Shown here one piece after another: positions 21,428-31,679 of a DNA stretch of 64,000 nucleotides (the stretch's first letter is position 1; every line of letters starts with the position of its first letter). Under the pieces are notes generated by a model that saw nothing but the letters and a program-made list of their open reading frames with translations, had not been told where the DNA came from and made no database searches. Position numbers and translations under genes: made by a program. This stretch comes from Buchnera aphidicola (Schlechtendalia chinensis) (lineage in GTDB: Bacteria > Pseudomonadota > Gammaproteobacteria > Enterobacterales > Enterobacteriaceae). Location: NCBI RefSeq assembly GCF_001648115.1, contig NZ_CP011299.1, positions 496,001-560,000 of the forward strand, in the 5' to 3' direction.

Positions 21428-21937
21428 TTACTTTACCATAATATCTTGAATAGACTTGTTACGTTTAGCCGCTATCATTTCTGGAGATTTCATATTCTCT
21501 AATCCAACTATAGTTGCTCGAACTACATTTATAGGATTAGTCGATCCATAAGCTTTAGCTAATACATTATGTACTCCTGCTACTTCTAAAACTGACCTCA
21601 TTGCACCACCAGCGATAATTCCGGTACCTTCTGAAGCAGGTTTCATAAATATACTAGAACCAGTATATGACTCAAAAATTGGATGTTGTAATGTATTTTT
21701 ATACAAAACAATATTAATCATGTTTCGACGCGCCTTTTCCATTGCTTTTTGAATGGCAGCAGGAACTTCTCTAGCTTTTCCATATCCAAATCCAACTCTT
21801 CCATTACCATTTCCTACAACAGTTAAAGCAGTAAAAGAAAAAATTCGTCCGCCTTTTACTGTCTTTGAAACGCGATTTACAGAAATTAATTTTTCTTTTA
21901 AATCTGTACTACTTTTCTTATCCAAATAAATTGACAT
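21428..21937 (-). CDS. rpsE: 30S ribosomal protein S5
   Basis: S5 stands at the mRNA entry channel with S3 and S4 and affects decoding accuracy. The 169 residues compare with 167 in E. coli. The double-stranded-RNA-like N-terminal domain contains [20 protein letters not shown] near 22-41 with the [14 protein letters not shown] loop after it; the C-terminal domain holds [15 protein letters not shown] near 103-117. The gene is tightly packed between rplR (14-nt gap) and rpmD. Confidence 0.98.
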   Translation of the reverse strand: MSIYLDKKSSTDLKEKLISVNRVSKTVKGGRIFSFTALTVVGNGNGRVGFGYGKAREVPAAIQKAMEKARRNMINIVLYKNTLQHPIFESYTGSSIFMKPASEGTGIIAGGAMRSVLEVAGVHNVLAKAYGSTNPINVVRATIVGLENMKSPEMIAAKRNKSIQDIMVK

Positions 21938-21951
21938 TACATTATTTTCCC

Positions 21952-22317
21952 TTAAAAGTTTAAGCCTACTTTTCTTGCTGCATCAGCTAACGCTTGAATT
22001 CGACCATGATATTGAAAACCAGAGCGATCAAAAGAAACACTTTGAACTCCTATTTTTAGAGCTCTTTTGGCAATTTCTGTCCCAACCAAAGTAGCCGCTT
22101 CTTTATTTCCTGTATACTTAACTAAACGTGATAATTTCTTTTCAAGAGTAGAAGCTACCACCAATACTGAAAAACCATCAGAAGAAATAATTTGTGCATA
22201 TATATGTCTAGAAGTGCGATGTACAACTAATCTAGTAGACTTAAACGATTTTAATTTACATCGTAATTTTACTGCTCTGCGCATACGAGCACTTTTTTTA
22301 TTAATTGCAATTATCAT
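21952..22317 (-). CDS. rplR: 50S ribosomal protein L18
   Basis: L18 brings 5S rRNA into the central protuberance together with L5. 121 residues against 117 in E. coli; the frame starts [15 protein letters not shown], and the family start is MDKKSARIRRA, so a few N-terminal residues are extra or the true start is a non-ATG codon. [17 protein letters not shown] near 29-45 and the C-terminal [20 protein letters not shown] near 99-118 are conserved. The stop of rplF is one base upstream. Confidence 0.96.
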   Translation of the reverse strand: MIIAINKKSARMRRAVKLRCKLKSFKSTRLVVHRTSRHIYAQIISSDGFSVLVVASTLEKKLSRLVKYTGNKEAATLVGTEIAKRALKIGVQSVSFDRSGFQYHGRIQALADAARKVGLNF

Positions 22318-22318
22318 T

Positions 22319-22855
22319 TTATTTCTTTTTAGCCTCTTTTATGCGGACTATCTCATCGCTATAACGAATTCCTTTCCCTTTATAAGATTCTGGAATTTTA
22401 TATGATCTTATATTAGCTGCTACTTGCCCAACTAACTGTTTATCGGCACCTTTAATAATAACTTCGACAGAAGATAAACACTCAACAATAATACCTTTTG
22501 GAATAAGATATTTAATTAAATGAGAATATCCTAAAGACATATGAACAAATTTCGAATCAATCGTTGAAATTTTAAAACCAACACCTAACAATTGCAACTT
22601 TTTAGAAAATCCTACTGTCAAACCAATAATCATAGAATTCACTAATGATCGCAAAGTTCCAGCTTGTGCCCATCCTTTAGAAGAGCAACTCTTACTTTTA
22701 AACGATAAACAGTTATTTTCATAAGTTACCAATACACAACTATTCACAGTACAACATAAAGCATTATTTTCTTTTTTAACTATAATTTTTTGCCCAATTA
22801 ACGTAATGTGAACATTAACTGGAACAACAATTAACTTCTTAGCTATACGAGACAT
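22319..22855 (-). CDS. rplF: 50S ribosomal protein L6
   Basis: L6 has two similar domains that bind 23S rRNA helix 97 near the factor-binding site. From ATG 22855 ([15 protein letters not shown]) it has 178 residues; E. coli has 177. GGAGAAG lies just upstream. The frame extends four codons further to a TTG at 22867, which overlaps the ribosome-binding site and is not needed. The C-terminal [20 protein letters not shown] is conserved; the first half is more divergent, with cysteines (CCTVNSC) not usual for the family. Confidence 0.96.
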   Translation of the reverse strand: MSRIAKKLIVVPVNVHITLIGQKIIVKKENNALCCTVNSCVLVTYENNCLSFKSKSCSSKGWAQAGTLRSLVNSMIIGLTVGFSKKLQLLGVGFKISTIDSKFVHMSLGYSHLIKYLIPKGIIVECLSSVEVIIKGADKQLVGQVAANIRSYKIPESYKGKGIRYSDEIVRIKEAKKK

Positions 22856-22868
22856 ATTCTTCTCCAAC

Positions 22869-23264
22869 TTAAGCTACATGACAAATAATTTCACCACCAA
22901 GACCAGCTTGACGCGCAGATTTATCAGTCATAACCCCTCTTGAAGTAGAAATTATAGCTATCCCTAAACCAGCCATAACTTGAGATAATTTGTGTTTTTT
23001 GTTATATACTCGTAAACTAGGAGAACTAACTCTAAATACATATTCAATTACAGGTTTACCATTAAAATATTTCAAAATTAGTTCTAAATCCGGTTTAAAA
23101 GCACAACTTTTCAAAATATAATCTTTTATGTATCCTTCTTGTTTTAAAACCTTACTAATCGCTACTTTTAGTTTCGAAGACGGCATAACTACTGACATTT
23201 TGTTAGCTGATTGACTATTTCTAATCCTAGTTAACATGTCTGATATAGGGTCTTGAATAGTCAT
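22869..23264 (-). CDS. rpsH: 30S ribosomal protein S8
   Basis: S8 binds the central domain of 16S rRNA and in E. coli represses the spc operon through a site near rplE. 131 residues from ATG 23264 ([16 protein letters not shown]), one more than E. coli. Two alternative starts (GTG 23273, ATG 23270) lie too close to the GGAG site to be efficient. The C-terminal rRNA-binding motif [19 protein letters not shown] near 107-125 is intact. Confidence 0.97.
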   Translation of the reverse strand: MTIQDPISDMLTRIRNSQSANKMSVVMPSSKLKVAISKVLKQEGYIKDYILKSCAFKPDLELILKYFNGKPVIEYVFRVSSPSLRVYNKKHKLSQVMAGLGIAIISTSRGVMTDKSARQAGLGGEIICHVA

Positions 23265-23294
23265 ATACATCACTCCAAAGATATGTTTTAAGTT

Positions 23295-23600
23295 TTACCA
23301 ACTAGCTTTTTTCAAACCTGGTATTTCCCCTCTCATAGCCGCTTCTCTAACCTTTATACGACTTAATCCGAATTTTCTTAAAAAAGCATGCGGTCGTCCA
23401 GTTTGAAAACATCGATTACGTTGACGAATAGGACTAGAATCACGTGGAAATTGCTGTAATTTCAATATAGCTTCCCAACGGTCTTTTTCTGAAGAAGTAC
23501 GATCTGATATAATAGTTTTAAGTCGATTTCTTTTCAAAAAAAATTTATTAGCTAATTTAACACGTCTTACTTCTCGTGCTTTCATACATTGTTTGGCCAT
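23295..23600 (-). CDS. rpsN: 30S ribosomal protein S14 (zinc-free form)
   Basis: It is in the 30S head near S10 and S3. The 101 residues equal E. coli, so this is the long, zinc-independent version; the C-terminal region [20 protein letters not shown] has only one cysteine. Conserved end: [11 protein letters not shown]. The gene comes 14 nt after rplE and 30 nt before rpsH. Because L36 in this window is the zinc-binding type, the two paralog switches known in bacteria are mixed, as in E. coli. Confidence 0.97.
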   Translation of the reverse strand: MAKQCMKAREVRRVKLANKFFLKRNRLKTIISDRTSSEKDRWEAILKLQQFPRDSSPIRQRNRCFQTGRPHAFLRKFGLSRIKVREAAMRGEIPGLKKASW

Positions 23601-23614
23601 TTTACGGTTTTACC

Positions 23615-24154
23615 TTATTTTCTAAAAGGAAATTTAAAAGCAGATAATAATTCACGACCTTCACGATCAGACTTTGCAGTAGTAGTAATAGTAATATTAA
23701 TGCCTCGAATACGATCAATTTTATCGTAATCAATTTCAGGAAAAATAATTTGTTCACGAATTCCAATACTATAATTTCCTCTTCCATCAAAAGATTTCAA
23801 AGATAACCCACGAAAATCACGAATCCTAGGTATTGCTACCATAATTAAACGTTCTAAAAAGTCCCATTTACGCTTACCTCTTAAAGTAACTTTGCAACCA
23901 ATTGGATATCCTTTTCGAATCTTAAAACTAGAAATTGATTTTCGAGCTTTAGTTACTAATGGTTTTTGACCTGAAATTTTAGTTAAATCAGAAATAGCAT
24001 TGTTAAGATGTTTTTTATCTACTGAAGCTAACCCTACACCAATATTCAAAGTAATCTTTTTAATATTAGGAACTTGCATAACAGAAGAATAGTTAAATTT
24101 ATCAACAAGCTTTTTTAATATTTCAGTTTTGTAATAATCTTGAAAACATACCAC
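23615..24154 (-). CDS. rplE: 50S ribosomal protein L5
   Basis: L5 binds 5S rRNA and touches P-site tRNA in the central protuberance. 179 residues, same as E. coli. [12 protein letters not shown] near 29-40, [21 protein letters not shown] near 88-108 and the C-terminal [20 protein letters not shown] are conserved. It is preceded by rplX after a 14-nt gap. Confidence 0.98.
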   Translation of the reverse strand: MVCFQDYYKTEILKKLVDKFNYSSVMQVPNIKKITLNIGVGLASVDKKHLNNAISDLTKISGQKPLVTKARKSISSFKIRKGYPIGCKVTLRGKRKWDFLERLIMVAIPRIRDFRGLSLKSFDGRGNYSIGIREQIIFPEIDYDKIDRIRGINITITTTAKSDREGRELLSAFKFPFRK

Positions 24155-24168
24155 AGAAATGCTCCACG

Positions 24169-24483
24169 TTACTTTAAAGTAACATTGTTAGATTTGAAAA
24201 ATCTGACTTTTTTATTATTTTCTATTCTAAACCCAATACGATCTAATCTCTTTGTTTGGGGATTTAAAATAGCTACGTTAGAAACATGAATGCTAGCTTC
24301 TTTATTTATTATTCCTCCCACTATATTTTGTGAAGGAACAGGCTTTTGATGTTTTTTAACTATATTTACACCTTCTATAATTACTCTTTTATTAGGAAAT
24401 ACTTTTTTAACAATTCCAATTGTACCTTTTTCTTTTCCTGTTATTATTATAACTTGATCATTCTTTTTTATTTTAGCTGCCAT
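24169..24483 (-). CDS. rplX: 50S ribosomal protein L24
   Basis: L24 is one of the two assembly initiators of 50S and lies near the tunnel exit. 104 residues (E. coli 104). The KOW motif is at the start, [20 protein letters not shown] near 6-25, followed by VEGVN-like [11 protein letters not shown] and the conserved turn [15 protein letters not shown] near 61-75. The gap to rplN is 15 nt. Confidence 0.97.
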   Translation of the reverse strand: MAAKIKKNDQVIIITGKEKGTIGIVKKVFPNKRVIIEGVNIVKKHQKPVPSQNIVGGIINKEASIHVSNVAILNPQTKRLDRIGFRIENNKKVRFFKSNNVTLK

Positions 24484-24498
24484 AATTTCAAATTCTCT

Positions 24499-24867
24499 TT
24501 ATACAACTTCTAAAGCTAATGAAACAATTTTCATAAACTTTTCATTTCTAAGTTCACGAGTAACTGGACCAAAAATCCTTGTTCCTATAGGTTGATCATT
24601 ATTATTTAATATAACGCAAGAATTAGTATCAAATCGAATAATAGAACCATCAATTCTTCTTATTCCTTTTTTAGTTCTTACTACAACTGCTTTGTAAACT
24701 TCTCCTTTTTTTACTTTTCCTCTAGGTATAGCTTCTTTAATAGCAACCTTAATAGTATCTCCTATCCCTGCATACCTCCGACGCGAACCACCTAAAACTT
24801 TAATACACATAGCAGAACGAGCACCAGAATTGTCAGCTATGTTTAATACGCTCTGTTCTTGAATCAT
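24499..24867 (-). CDS. rplN: 50S ribosomal protein L14
   Basis: L14 forms an intersubunit bridge with 16S helix 14. The start ATG 24867 ([20 protein letters not shown]) gives 122 residues, against 123 in E. coli; a frame open to 24963 would add 32 hydrophobic residues with no family support and would cross the promoter region. GGATG precedes the start. [20 protein letters not shown] is intact. It is the first gene of the spc operon, with candidate promoter and S10 terminator just upstream. Confidence 0.97.
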   Translation of the reverse strand: MIQEQSVLNIADNSGARSAMCIKVLGGSRRRYAGIGDTIKVAIKEAIPRGKVKKGEVYKAVVVRTKKGIRRIDGSIIRFDTNSCVILNNNDQPIGTRIFGPVTRELRNEKFMKIVSLALEVV

Positions 24868-24913
24868 ATTACATCCAATAAAATTTGGGATGTCTAACCT
24901 ATAGACATGAATT

Positions 24914-24941
24914 ATTATGTAAAAAAATATATAAATGTAAA
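24914..24941 (-). promoter_or_regulatory. Candidate spc operon promoter
   Basis: On the minus strand TTTACA (24941-24936) and CATAAT (24919-24914) are 16 nt apart and each matches sigma-70 consensus at five of six positions. They lie about 50 nt upstream of the rplN start and directly after the U-tract of the S10 terminator. This is where E. coli has its spc promoter. Confidence 0.6.
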
Positions 24942-24949
24942 AAATATTT

Positions 24950-24994
24950 AAAAAAACAAACATGAATAGCGAATATTTAAATACTATTCATGTT
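24950..24994 (-). terminator. Terminator at the end of the S10 operon
   Basis: An 11-bp perfect stem (24959-24969 with 24984-24994; arm AACATGAATAG) surrounds a 14-nt loop, and a U-rich tract follows on the minus strand (GUUUGUUUUUUU). It begins 18 nt past the rpsQ stop, between rpsQ and the spc promoter. The loop is long for a terminator, so efficiency may be partial. Confidence 0.75.
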
Positions 24995-25011
24995 AATGTC
25001 AATAATATCTA

Positions 25012-25269
25012 CTATTGAACAACAGCCTTTTTAACAATACGAACTAAAGTCCAAGATTTTGTTTTAGATATTGGGCGACATTCACGAATTTCTACTACAT
25101 CTCCTAATGAACACTCGTTTTTTTCATCATGAACATGAAATTTTGTTGTACGTCGGATAAACTTTTTATATAAGGGATGTTTAATTATTCGCTCTATAGA
25201 AATAACTAAAGATTTTTCCATTTTATTACTAATAACATAACCGGACAATGTTCGAATCTTATTACCCAC
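25012..25269 (-). CDS. rpsQ: 30S ribosomal protein S17
   Basis: S17 is a primary binder of 16S rRNA helix 11. 85 residues against 84 in E. coli. The OB-fold core shows as [20 protein letters not shown] near 8-27, [19 protein letters not shown] near 42-60 and [15 protein letters not shown] near 64-78. It is the last gene of the S10 operon; the intrinsic terminator follows directly. Confidence 0.97.
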   Translation of the reverse strand: MGNKIRTLSGYVISNKMEKSLVISIERIIKHPLYKKFIRRTTKFHVHDEKNECSLGDVVEIRECRPISKTKSWTLVRIVKKAVVQ

Positions 25270-25273
25270 CGTA

Positions 25274-25456
25274 TTATTTTCCTTTGTTAGTTAAAAAATA
25301 TTTAACTCGAGCAATATTACGACGAACCAATCGCAACAAATGAGATTTTTGTAATTTTTTAGAAGAAAATTGTAAACGAAGACCAAATTGTTCTCGTAAC
25401 AAATCTATTAAATTTACTCGTAGCTCTTCGACAGTTTTTTTTTTTATAATCATCAT
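25274..25456 (-). CDS. rpmC: 50S ribosomal protein L29
   Basis: L29 is a two-helix protein at the tunnel exit, next to the trigger factor and SRP dock L23. 60 residues (63 in E. coli). The core [20 protein letters not shown] near 19-38 and [11 protein letters not shown] near 45-55 are conserved. The start ATG overlaps the rplP stop as ATGA; a second ATG follows at once. Codons 4-8 contain eleven consecutive A, a long slippage-prone run so close to the start that any slip would destroy the protein. Frame is intact in this sequence. Confidence 0.95.
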   Translation of the reverse strand: MMIIKKKTVEELRVNLIDLLREQFGLRLQFSSKKLQKSHLLRLVRRNIARVKYFLTNKGK

Positions 25457-25863
25457 ATTATTCTCTTAGTTACAAACATAGTTTTTACAGGTAACTTTGA
25501 TGCAGCTAACTTTAAAGCTTCCTTAGATAAATTTTCAGATACGCCATCAATTTCATACAAAATTTTACCAGGTTGAACTAAAGCAACCCAATACTCAACG
25601 TTACCCTTACCTTTACCCATTCTAACTTCTAACGGTTTTTGAGTAATAGGTTTATCTGGAAAAATTCGAATCCAAATCTTTCCTTGTCTCTTAATAGATC
25701 TAGAAATGGCACGCCTAGCTGCTTCGATCTGACTTGATTTCAATCTTCCTCGTCCAATCGCCTTCAATCCATAAGATCCAAAATTAATTTCTGTTCCAAC
25801 AGCAAGACCACGATTCCGACCCTTATGCATTTTTCGAAATTTTGTCCGTTTAGGTTGCAACAT
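25453..25863 (-). CDS. rplP: 50S ribosomal protein L16
   Basis: L16 organises the A-site side of the peptidyl-transferase centre. 136 residues, exactly as in E. coli. The N-terminal [20 protein letters not shown], the arginine-bearing [19 protein letters not shown] near 76-94 and KLPVKTMFV near the end are conserved. R81 in the RMGKGKG loop is the residue hydroxylated in E. coli; the hydroxylase gene is not in this window. Confidence 0.98.
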   Translation of the reverse strand: MLQPKRTKFRKMHKGRNRGLAVGTEINFGSYGLKAIGRGRLKSSQIEAARRAISRSIKRQGKIWIRIFPDKPITQKPLEVRMGKGKGNVEYWVALVQPGKILYEIDGVSENLSKEALKLAASKLPVKTMFVTKRII

Positions 25864-25875
25864 TTAATTCTCTCC

Positions 25876-26577
25876 TTATTTTTTATATTTTCTCTGGCGC
25901 TTCTTTACTTTAGCAGTAGGTTTTTCTAACTTTGGAACAGATGAGATACCACCTAAAATTTCTCCTTTAAAAATCCATACTTTTACACCTATAACACCAT
26001 ATGTAGTGTAAGCTTCGGAAGAATTATAGTCAATATCAGCCCTCAAAGTATGTAAAGGCACTCTACCTTCGCGATACCATTCTCTTCTTGCTATTTCTAC
26101 TCCTCCTAAACGTCCACTAACTTCTATCTTAATACCCTTTGCTCCCTGTCTCATAGCATTTTGAACAGAACGTCTCATAGCGCGTCTAAACATTACTCTA
26201 CGTTCTAGTTGAGAAGTGATATTATCCGCAACTAATTTTGCATCTAGCTCTGGCTTTCGAACCTCTGAAATGTTAATCTGAGCGGGAACTCCAGCAATAT
26301 TCGTAATAGCTAATCGTAACTTTTCTACATCTTCACCTTTTTTACCTATTACTATTCCAGGTCGGGCACTATATATCGTTATCCGAATGCTCTTTGAGGG
26401 CCTCTCAATAACAATTCTAGAAATCGCAGCTTTGAATAACTTCATCTTTAAAAATTCTCGAACCTTAAAATCACTATTTAAAATCTCTGAAAAATTTTTA
26501 GTGTTAGAAAACCATACAGAATTCCAATGCTTGATTATACCTAATCGTATTCCATTAGGATGTACTTTTTGACCCAT
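25876..26577 (-). CDS. rpsC: 30S ribosomal protein S3
   Basis: S3 lines the mRNA entry tunnel and has helicase activity with S4 and S5. 233 residues, same as E. coli. The KH domain carries the GXXG loop in [12 protein letters not shown] near 72-83; the C-terminal domain includes [21 protein letters not shown] near 131-151. The basic tail [18 protein letters not shown] ends it. It overlaps nothing: rplV is 18 nt upstream and rplP 12 nt downstream. Confidence 0.98.
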   Translation of the reverse strand: MGQKVHPNGIRLGIIKHWNSVWFSNTKNFSEILNSDFKVREFLKMKLFKAAISRIVIERPSKSIRITIYSARPGIVIGKKGEDVEKLRLAITNIAGVPAQINISEVRKPELDAKLVADNITSQLERRVMFRRAMRRSVQNAMRQGAKGIKIEVSGRLGGVEIARREWYREGRVPLHTLRADIDYNSSEAYTTYGVIGVKVWIFKGEILGGISSVPKLEKPTAKVKKRQRKYKK

Positions 26578-26595
26578 TTATAGTCTCTCCAACTA

Positions 26596-26931
26596 TTATA
26601 AACAATCAGAAACAACCACAGTAATATGACTAGTACGTTTTAAAATTCGATCCGAGCGACCTTTAGCACGAGGCATCATTCTTTTCATAGTTGGACCTTC
26701 ATCAACAAAAATCTTTGTAATTATTAAGTTACGAACATCCATATTATTGTTATGCTCAGCATTAGCAATAGCAGATTGCAATACTTTTTTAACTAGTATT
26801 GATGATTTTTTTTTGTTAAAAGTTAAAATATTCAAAGCATATAAGGCTTTTTGACCTCTTATTAAATCAGCTACCAATCTCACTTTTTGAGCAGATGATT
26901 TAGCTTTTCGATGTTTAGAAAATACTTCCAT
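26596..26931 (-). CDS. rplV: 50S ribosomal protein L22
   Basis: L22 has a long beta-hairpin lining the exit tunnel, the site of erythromycin resistance mutations and of SecM stalling. 111 residues (110 in E. coli). The start [20 protein letters not shown] is slightly changed from the family [20 protein letters not shown]. The hairpin tip [18 protein letters not shown] near 80-97 is unaltered. It is between rpsS (14-nt gap) and rpsC. Confidence 0.97.
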   Translation of the reverse strand: MEVFSKHRKAKSSAQKVRLVADLIRGQKALYALNILTFNKKKSSILVKKVLQSAIANAEHNNNMDVRNLIITKIFVDEGPTMKRMMPRAKGRSDRILKRTSHITVVVSDCL

Positions 26932-26945
26932 ATTAAATATTTCTC

Positions 26946-27224
26946 CTAACGTTTTTTAATTTTTTTATCAGAAACATGACCTCGATACATACGAGTGATA
27001 GAAAATTCTCCTAATTTATGTCCAACCATATCTTCAGTAATAAATATTGGAATATGTTGACGACCATTATGTACAGATATTGTCAAACCAATCATATTTG
27101 GGAAAATAGTGGAACGACGCGACCAAGTTCGTATAGGCTTTTTGTCACGATCTTTAACAGCTTTTTCTACTTTTTTAAATAATGATACATCAATAAACGG
27201 ACCTTTTTTAAGAGAACGCGACAC
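26946..27224 (-). CDS. rpsS: 30S ribosomal protein S19
   Basis: S19 makes a 30S-head pair with S13 and bridges to 50S protein L5. 92 residues, as in E. coli. [19 protein letters not shown] and the C-terminal [19 protein letters not shown] are highly conserved, with the loop [19 protein letters not shown] between them. AGGAGG lies directly before the start (a near-perfect ribosome-binding site), the best in the window and probably needed for high output. Confidence 0.98.
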   Translation of the reverse strand: MSRSLKKGPFIDVSLFKKVEKAVKDRDKKPIRTWSRRSTIFPNMIGLTISVHNGRQHIPIFITEDMVGHKLGEFSITRMYRGHVSDKKIKKR

Positions 27225-27240
27225 ACCTTTCCTCCTTAAA

Positions 27241-28062
27241 TTATTTTTTACGACTTTTTACGATGAATTTATCTGTTCTTTTGTTTCTTCTAGTTTTCTT
27301 ACCCTTTGTTTGTAATCCCCATGGACTCACAGGATGTTTCCCAAAATTTCTCCCTTCACCACCTCCATGAGGATGATCAACTGGATTCATAGCAGTTCCT
27401 CTAACAGTCGGACGAATTCCCCTCCAACGAGAAGCACCAGCTTTTCCCAAAACTCGCAACATATGTTCTTCATTTCCAACTTCACCAATAGTTGCTCTAC
27501 ATTTTGACTCTATACGTCTAATTTCTCCAGAACGTAACCTTATAGTAACATATGACTCTTCTTTTGAAACTAGTTGAACACTAGTACCTGCTGATCTTGC
27601 TATTTGAGCCCCTTTTCCAGGTTTCATCTCAATATTGTGAAGCATTGTTCCAACTGGAATACTTTTCATAGGCAACGCATTTCCAATTTTTATATCCGAT
27701 GATAATCCTGATAAAATTTTCGAACCAATTTTTAAACCTTTTGGCGCTAGAATATATCTTCGTTCTCCATCTTTATACAAAATTAAAGCAATGTTTGCAG
27801 ATCTATTTGGATCATACTCTAATCTTTCAACAATAGCAGAAACATTATCTTTGTTCCTTTTAAAATCAATAATTCTATATGCTCTTTTATGACCCCCTCC
27901 TATGTGACGTGTTGTAATGCATCCATAATTATTACGACCACTACTTTTCTTTTTTTTTCGTTTTAAAAGAGAATATGGTTTACCCTTATATAAATCAGAA
28001 TTGACTAACTTTATAGCGTGACGACGACCAGGAGATGTGGGTTTACATTTAACAATTGTCAT
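27241..28062 (-). CDS. rplB: 50S ribosomal protein L2
   Basis: L2 is the largest primary 23S binder and is needed for subunit association and peptidyl transfer. 273 residues, as in E. coli. The [20 protein letters not shown] stretch near 219-238 carries the conserved histidine studied for peptidyl-transferase function. N-terminal [16 protein letters not shown] and the tail [14 protein letters not shown] are conserved. Confidence 0.98.
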   Translation of the reverse strand: MTIVKCKPTSPGRRHAIKLVNSDLYKGKPYSLLKRKKKKSSGRNNYGCITTRHIGGGHKRAYRIIDFKRNKDNVSAIVERLEYDPNRSANIALILYKDGERRYILAPKGLKIGSKILSGLSSDIKIGNALPMKSIPVGTMLHNIEMKPGKGAQIARSAGTSVQLVSKEESYVTIRLRSGEIRRIESKCRATIGEVGNEEHMLRVLGKAGASRWRGIRPTVRGTAMNPVDHPHGGGEGRNFGKHPVSPWGLQTKGKKTRRNKRTDKFIVKSRKK

Positions 28063-28086
28063 ATATTACTTTTTTCCTTGTTATTC

Positions 28087-28389
28087 TTATTCTTCGTGTC
28101 CAATAAAATTTAAATTTTGTCCTTTTTTTAAAGTAATGTAAGCTTTTTTCCAACTACTTGAATAACCTATTCGGCCATTTTTACGTAATTTTCTACTTTT
28201 AATGATTAACGTATTAATATTACTAACTTGAACTTTAAACAAATTTTGTACAACCTTTTTTACATCACTTTTAGTAACGTACATAGGAACTTTAATTACT
28301 ACAGTATTAAACTTTTCTGAAGAAATAGAAGATTTTTCAGAAATATGAGGAGAAAGAAATATTTTCAATAATCTTTTTTCGTCATTCAT
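28087..28389 (-). CDS. rplW: 50S ribosomal protein L23
   Basis: L23 is the docking site for trigger factor and SRP at the tunnel exit. 100 residues, as in E. coli. [20 protein letters not shown] near 15-34 includes the glutamate of the SEKS motif that contacts trigger factor in E. coli. The C-terminal half is basic and less conserved. Its ATG overlaps the rplD stop by 4 nt. Confidence 0.96.
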   Translation of the reverse strand: MNDEKRLLKIFLSPHISEKSSISSEKFNTVVIKVPMYVTKSDVKKVVQNLFKVQVSNINTLIIKSRKLRKNGRIGYSSSWKKAYITLKKGQNLNFIGHEE

Positions 28390-28991
28390 AACAATAGTTT
28401 TTCCACTTTTTTGAGTGCTTCGAAAGTAATGATAACATTTTCAAATGTAATTAAACTAACAGGAGTAATAACATTAGTTGTTTTAATATGTACTTTATGT
28501 AAATTTCTAGAAGCTAAAATTAAATTATTATCTTTAATTAAAGTTATAATTAAAACATCATATACTTGTACTGATTTTAGCTTACTCAGCAAACATTGAG
28601 TTTTAGGTTCATCTATAGAAAAATTTTCAAATACAAACAAACGATTTTTTCGAATTAATTCAGAAAAAATACTTCTCAATGCTCCCTTATACATCTTCTT
28701 ATTAACTTTTTGAGAAAAATTTTTAGGCTTAGCTGCAAAAGTTACGCCACCGGACCTCCAGATAGGACTCCTTAAAGAACCTGCTCTCGCGCGTCCTGTT
28801 CCTTTTTGACGCCATGGTTTTTTCCCAGATCCAGACACTTCCGCACGACTTTTTTGAGCCTTAGTTCCTTGACGTAGACTAGACAAATAAGAAATAATAA
28901 CTTGATGTATTAACGCCTTGTTAAAATTACAATTAAAAGCGGTCTCAGATACATTAATAAAAATTTCTTTATCTCTAAGCGCTAATTTCAC
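28386..28991 (-). CDS. rplD: 50S ribosomal protein L4
   Basis: L4 extends a loop into the exit tunnel ([19 protein letters not shown] near 52-70) where it meets macrolides. 201 residues, as in E. coli. In E. coli L4 also represses the S10 operon by acting on its leader; no such leader hairpin is recognisable upstream of rpsJ here, so autoregulation may be lost. It overlaps the end of rplC by 17 bp and the start of rplW by 4 bp. Confidence 0.97.
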   Translation of the reverse strand: MKLALRDKEIFINVSETAFNCNFNKALIHQVIISYLSSLRQGTKAQKSRAEVSGSGKKPWRQKGTGRARAGSLRSPIWRSGGVTFAAKPKNFSQKVNKKMYKGALRSIFSELIRKNRLFVFENFSIDEPKTQCLLSKLKSVQVYDVLIITLIKDNNLILASRNLHKVHIKTTNVITPVSLITFENVIITFEALKKVEKLLL

Positions 28992-29637
28992 TATTTTTCA
29001 CTCCTTTAACCTTAATTGCTGGTTTAATAATGAGATCACTTCCTTTCGGGCCAGGAACCGAACCTTTTAAAAGTAGCAAATTTCTTTTGAGATCAATCCT
29101 AATTACATTTAAATTTTGAACTGTAACTCTACTATTTCCTAAATGACCTGCCATTTTTTTCCCTTTGAAAACTCTACCAGGTGTCTGATTTTGACCAATA
29201 GAACCAGGTGCTCGATGAGACAACGAATTTCCATGACTAGAATCCTGAGTTCGAAAATTCCATCGTTTAACTGTTCCACAAAATCCTTTTCCTTTAGATT
29301 TTCCAACTACATCTACCTTTTTAACGTTTAAAAATAAATTTAAGTTTATAGATTTCCCCAATTGAAAATCCGATATATTTTTTTCAACTCTAAATTCCCA
29401 TAGTCCACGGCCGATTTTAACTCCAGAACGTAAAAAATGGCCAATCTCAGATTTAACTAATTTGTTATTTTTCTTCGTTCCAGTAGTAACTTGGATAGCG
29501 TTGTAATTGTCAACATCTACAGTTTTTACTTGAACAATATGATTTTCTTGAACTTCAATGATAGTAACTGAAATTGATGTACCTTCTTTAGTAAAGATAC
29601 GAGTCATTCCTATTTTTTTTCCAACTAGACCAATCAT
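28975..29637 (-). CDS. rplC: 50S ribosomal protein L3
   Basis: L3 is, with L24, an initiator of 50S assembly; its loop reaches the peptidyl-transferase centre. From ATG 29637 ([15 protein letters not shown]) it has 220 residues against 209 in E. coli. The core [21 protein letters not shown] and the tip [20 protein letters not shown] near 146-165 (with Q-methylation site in GQNQTPG) are intact. The C-terminus is extended by about eleven residues that overlap rplD. A GTG two codons upstream is a less likely start. Confidence 0.96.
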   Translation of the reverse strand: MIGLVGKKIGMTRIFTKEGTSISVTIIEVQENHIVQVKTVDVDNYNAIQVTTGTKKNNKLVKSEIGHFLRSGVKIGRGLWEFRVEKNISDFQLGKSINLNLFLNVKKVDVVGKSKGKGFCGTVKRWNFRTQDSSHGNSLSHRAPGSIGQNQTPGRVFKGKKMAGHLGNSRVTVQNLNVIRIDLKRNLLLLKGSVPGPKGSDLIIKPAIKVKGVKNSEISA

Positions 29638-29677
29638 GTGCACTTCTAATCCCTCTAAGCATTTACATATATAGTAA

Positions 29678-30446
<769 letters not shown>

Positions 30447-31631
30447 TTAACTAACAACTCTAACTACAATTCCTGCACCTACAGTTTTCCCACCTTCACG
30501 AATTGCAAAACGCAAACCATCAGACATTGCAATAGGATGAATTAATGTAACAACCATTTTTATGTTATCGCCAGGCATAACCATTTCAACTCCTTCCGGA
30601 AGTTCAACATATCCAGTAACATCCGTAGTTCGAAAATAAAACTGAGGTCTATATCCTTTAAAAAATGGTGTATGACGTCCTCCTTCTTCTTTAGATAACA
30701 CATACACTTCAGATTCAAATTTTATATGAGGAGTAATCGTCCCCGGCTTTGCCAAAACTTGACCTCTTTCAATATCATCACGTTTAGTACCTCGCAATAA
30801 AACTCCAACGTTCTCTCCTGCTCTTCCCTCATCTAGTAATTTTCTAAACATTTCTACACCGGTGCATATAGTTTTAGAAGTAACTTTAATACCTACAATT
30901 TCTACTTCTTCTCCTACTTTAATAACTCCTCTTTCGACACGTCCAGTAACTACGGTGCCACGACCAGATATAGAGAAAACATCTTCTATAGGAAGTAAAA
31001 ACGGTTGATCAATCGATCTCTCAGGTGTAGGAATATATGAATCTAATGTATTTGCTAAATCAACAATCTTCTCTTCCCATACAGCGTCTCCTTCTAATGC
31101 TTTTAAAGCAGAACCTCTTATAATTGGTGTTTTTTCACCAGGAAAATCATATTGTGTTAATAAATCACGTACTTCCATTTCTACTAATTCAAGAAGTTCT
31201 TCATCATCAACCATATCACACTTATTTAAAAAAACGACAATATAAGGAACTCCTACCTGTCTTCCCAATAAAATATGTTCACGCGTTTGAGGCATAGGTC
31301 CATCTGTTGCTGCTACTACTAAAATAGCGCCATCCATTTGAGCTGCCCCAGTAATCATATTTTTTATGTAATCAGCATGTCCAGGACAATCTACATGAGC
31401 ATAATGTCTCATAGAAGTATCATATTCTACATGAGAAGTATTGATAGTAATTCCTCTTGCTTTTTCTTCTGGAGCATTGTCTATTTGATCAAATGCTCGT
31501 GCCGAACCTCCATACTTTTTTGCCAAAACAGTAGTTATAGCTGCAGTTAAAGTAGTTTTTCCATGATCTACATGACCAATAGTACCTACATTTATATGAG
31601 GTTTTAAACGATTAAATTTTTCTTTAGACAC
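30447..31631 (-). CDS. tuf: Elongation factor Tu
   Basis: The GTPase delivers aminoacyl-tRNA to the ribosome. 394 residues, the E. coli length. GTP-binding motifs: GHVDHGKT 19-26, DCPGH 81-85 and NKCD 136-139; effector region [13 protein letters not shown] near 59-71. Sequence is almost unchanged from the family. It is the last gene of the str operon, 48 nt after fusA. E. coli has two copies; only this one is in the window. Confidence 0.98.
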   Translation of the reverse strand: MSKEKFNRLKPHINVGTIGHVDHGKTTLTAAITTVLAKKYGGSARAFDQIDNAPEEKARGITINTSHVEYDTSMRHYAHVDCPGHADYIKNMITGAAQMDGAILVVAATDGPMPQTREHILLGRQVGVPYIVVFLNKCDMVDDEELLELVEMEVRDLLTQYDFPGEKTPIIRGSALKALEGDAVWEEKIVDLANTLDSYIPTPERSIDQPFLLPIEDVFSISGRGTVVTGRVERGVIKVGEEVEIVGIKVTSKTICTGVEMFRKLLDEGRAGENVGVLLRGTKRDDIERGQVLAKPGTITPHIKFESEVYVLSKEEGGRHTPFFKGYRPQFYFRTTDVTGYVELPEGVEMVMPGDNIKMVVTLIHPIAMSDGLRFAIREGGKTVGAGIVVRVVS

Positions 31632-31679
31632 AACTTTATTTCCCTTTTCAAAACGTTTATCTTAATATAAAATTAGAAA

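Noticed and set aside
22067-22405. 112-codon plus-strand frame across rplR and rplF
   Set aside because: Shadow of two ribosomal protein genes on the other strand; no start signal or family match.
24868-24963. N-terminal extension of L14
   Set aside because: The added 32 residues are hydrophobic, absent from the family and cross the spc promoter; ATG 24867 has a ribosome-binding site.
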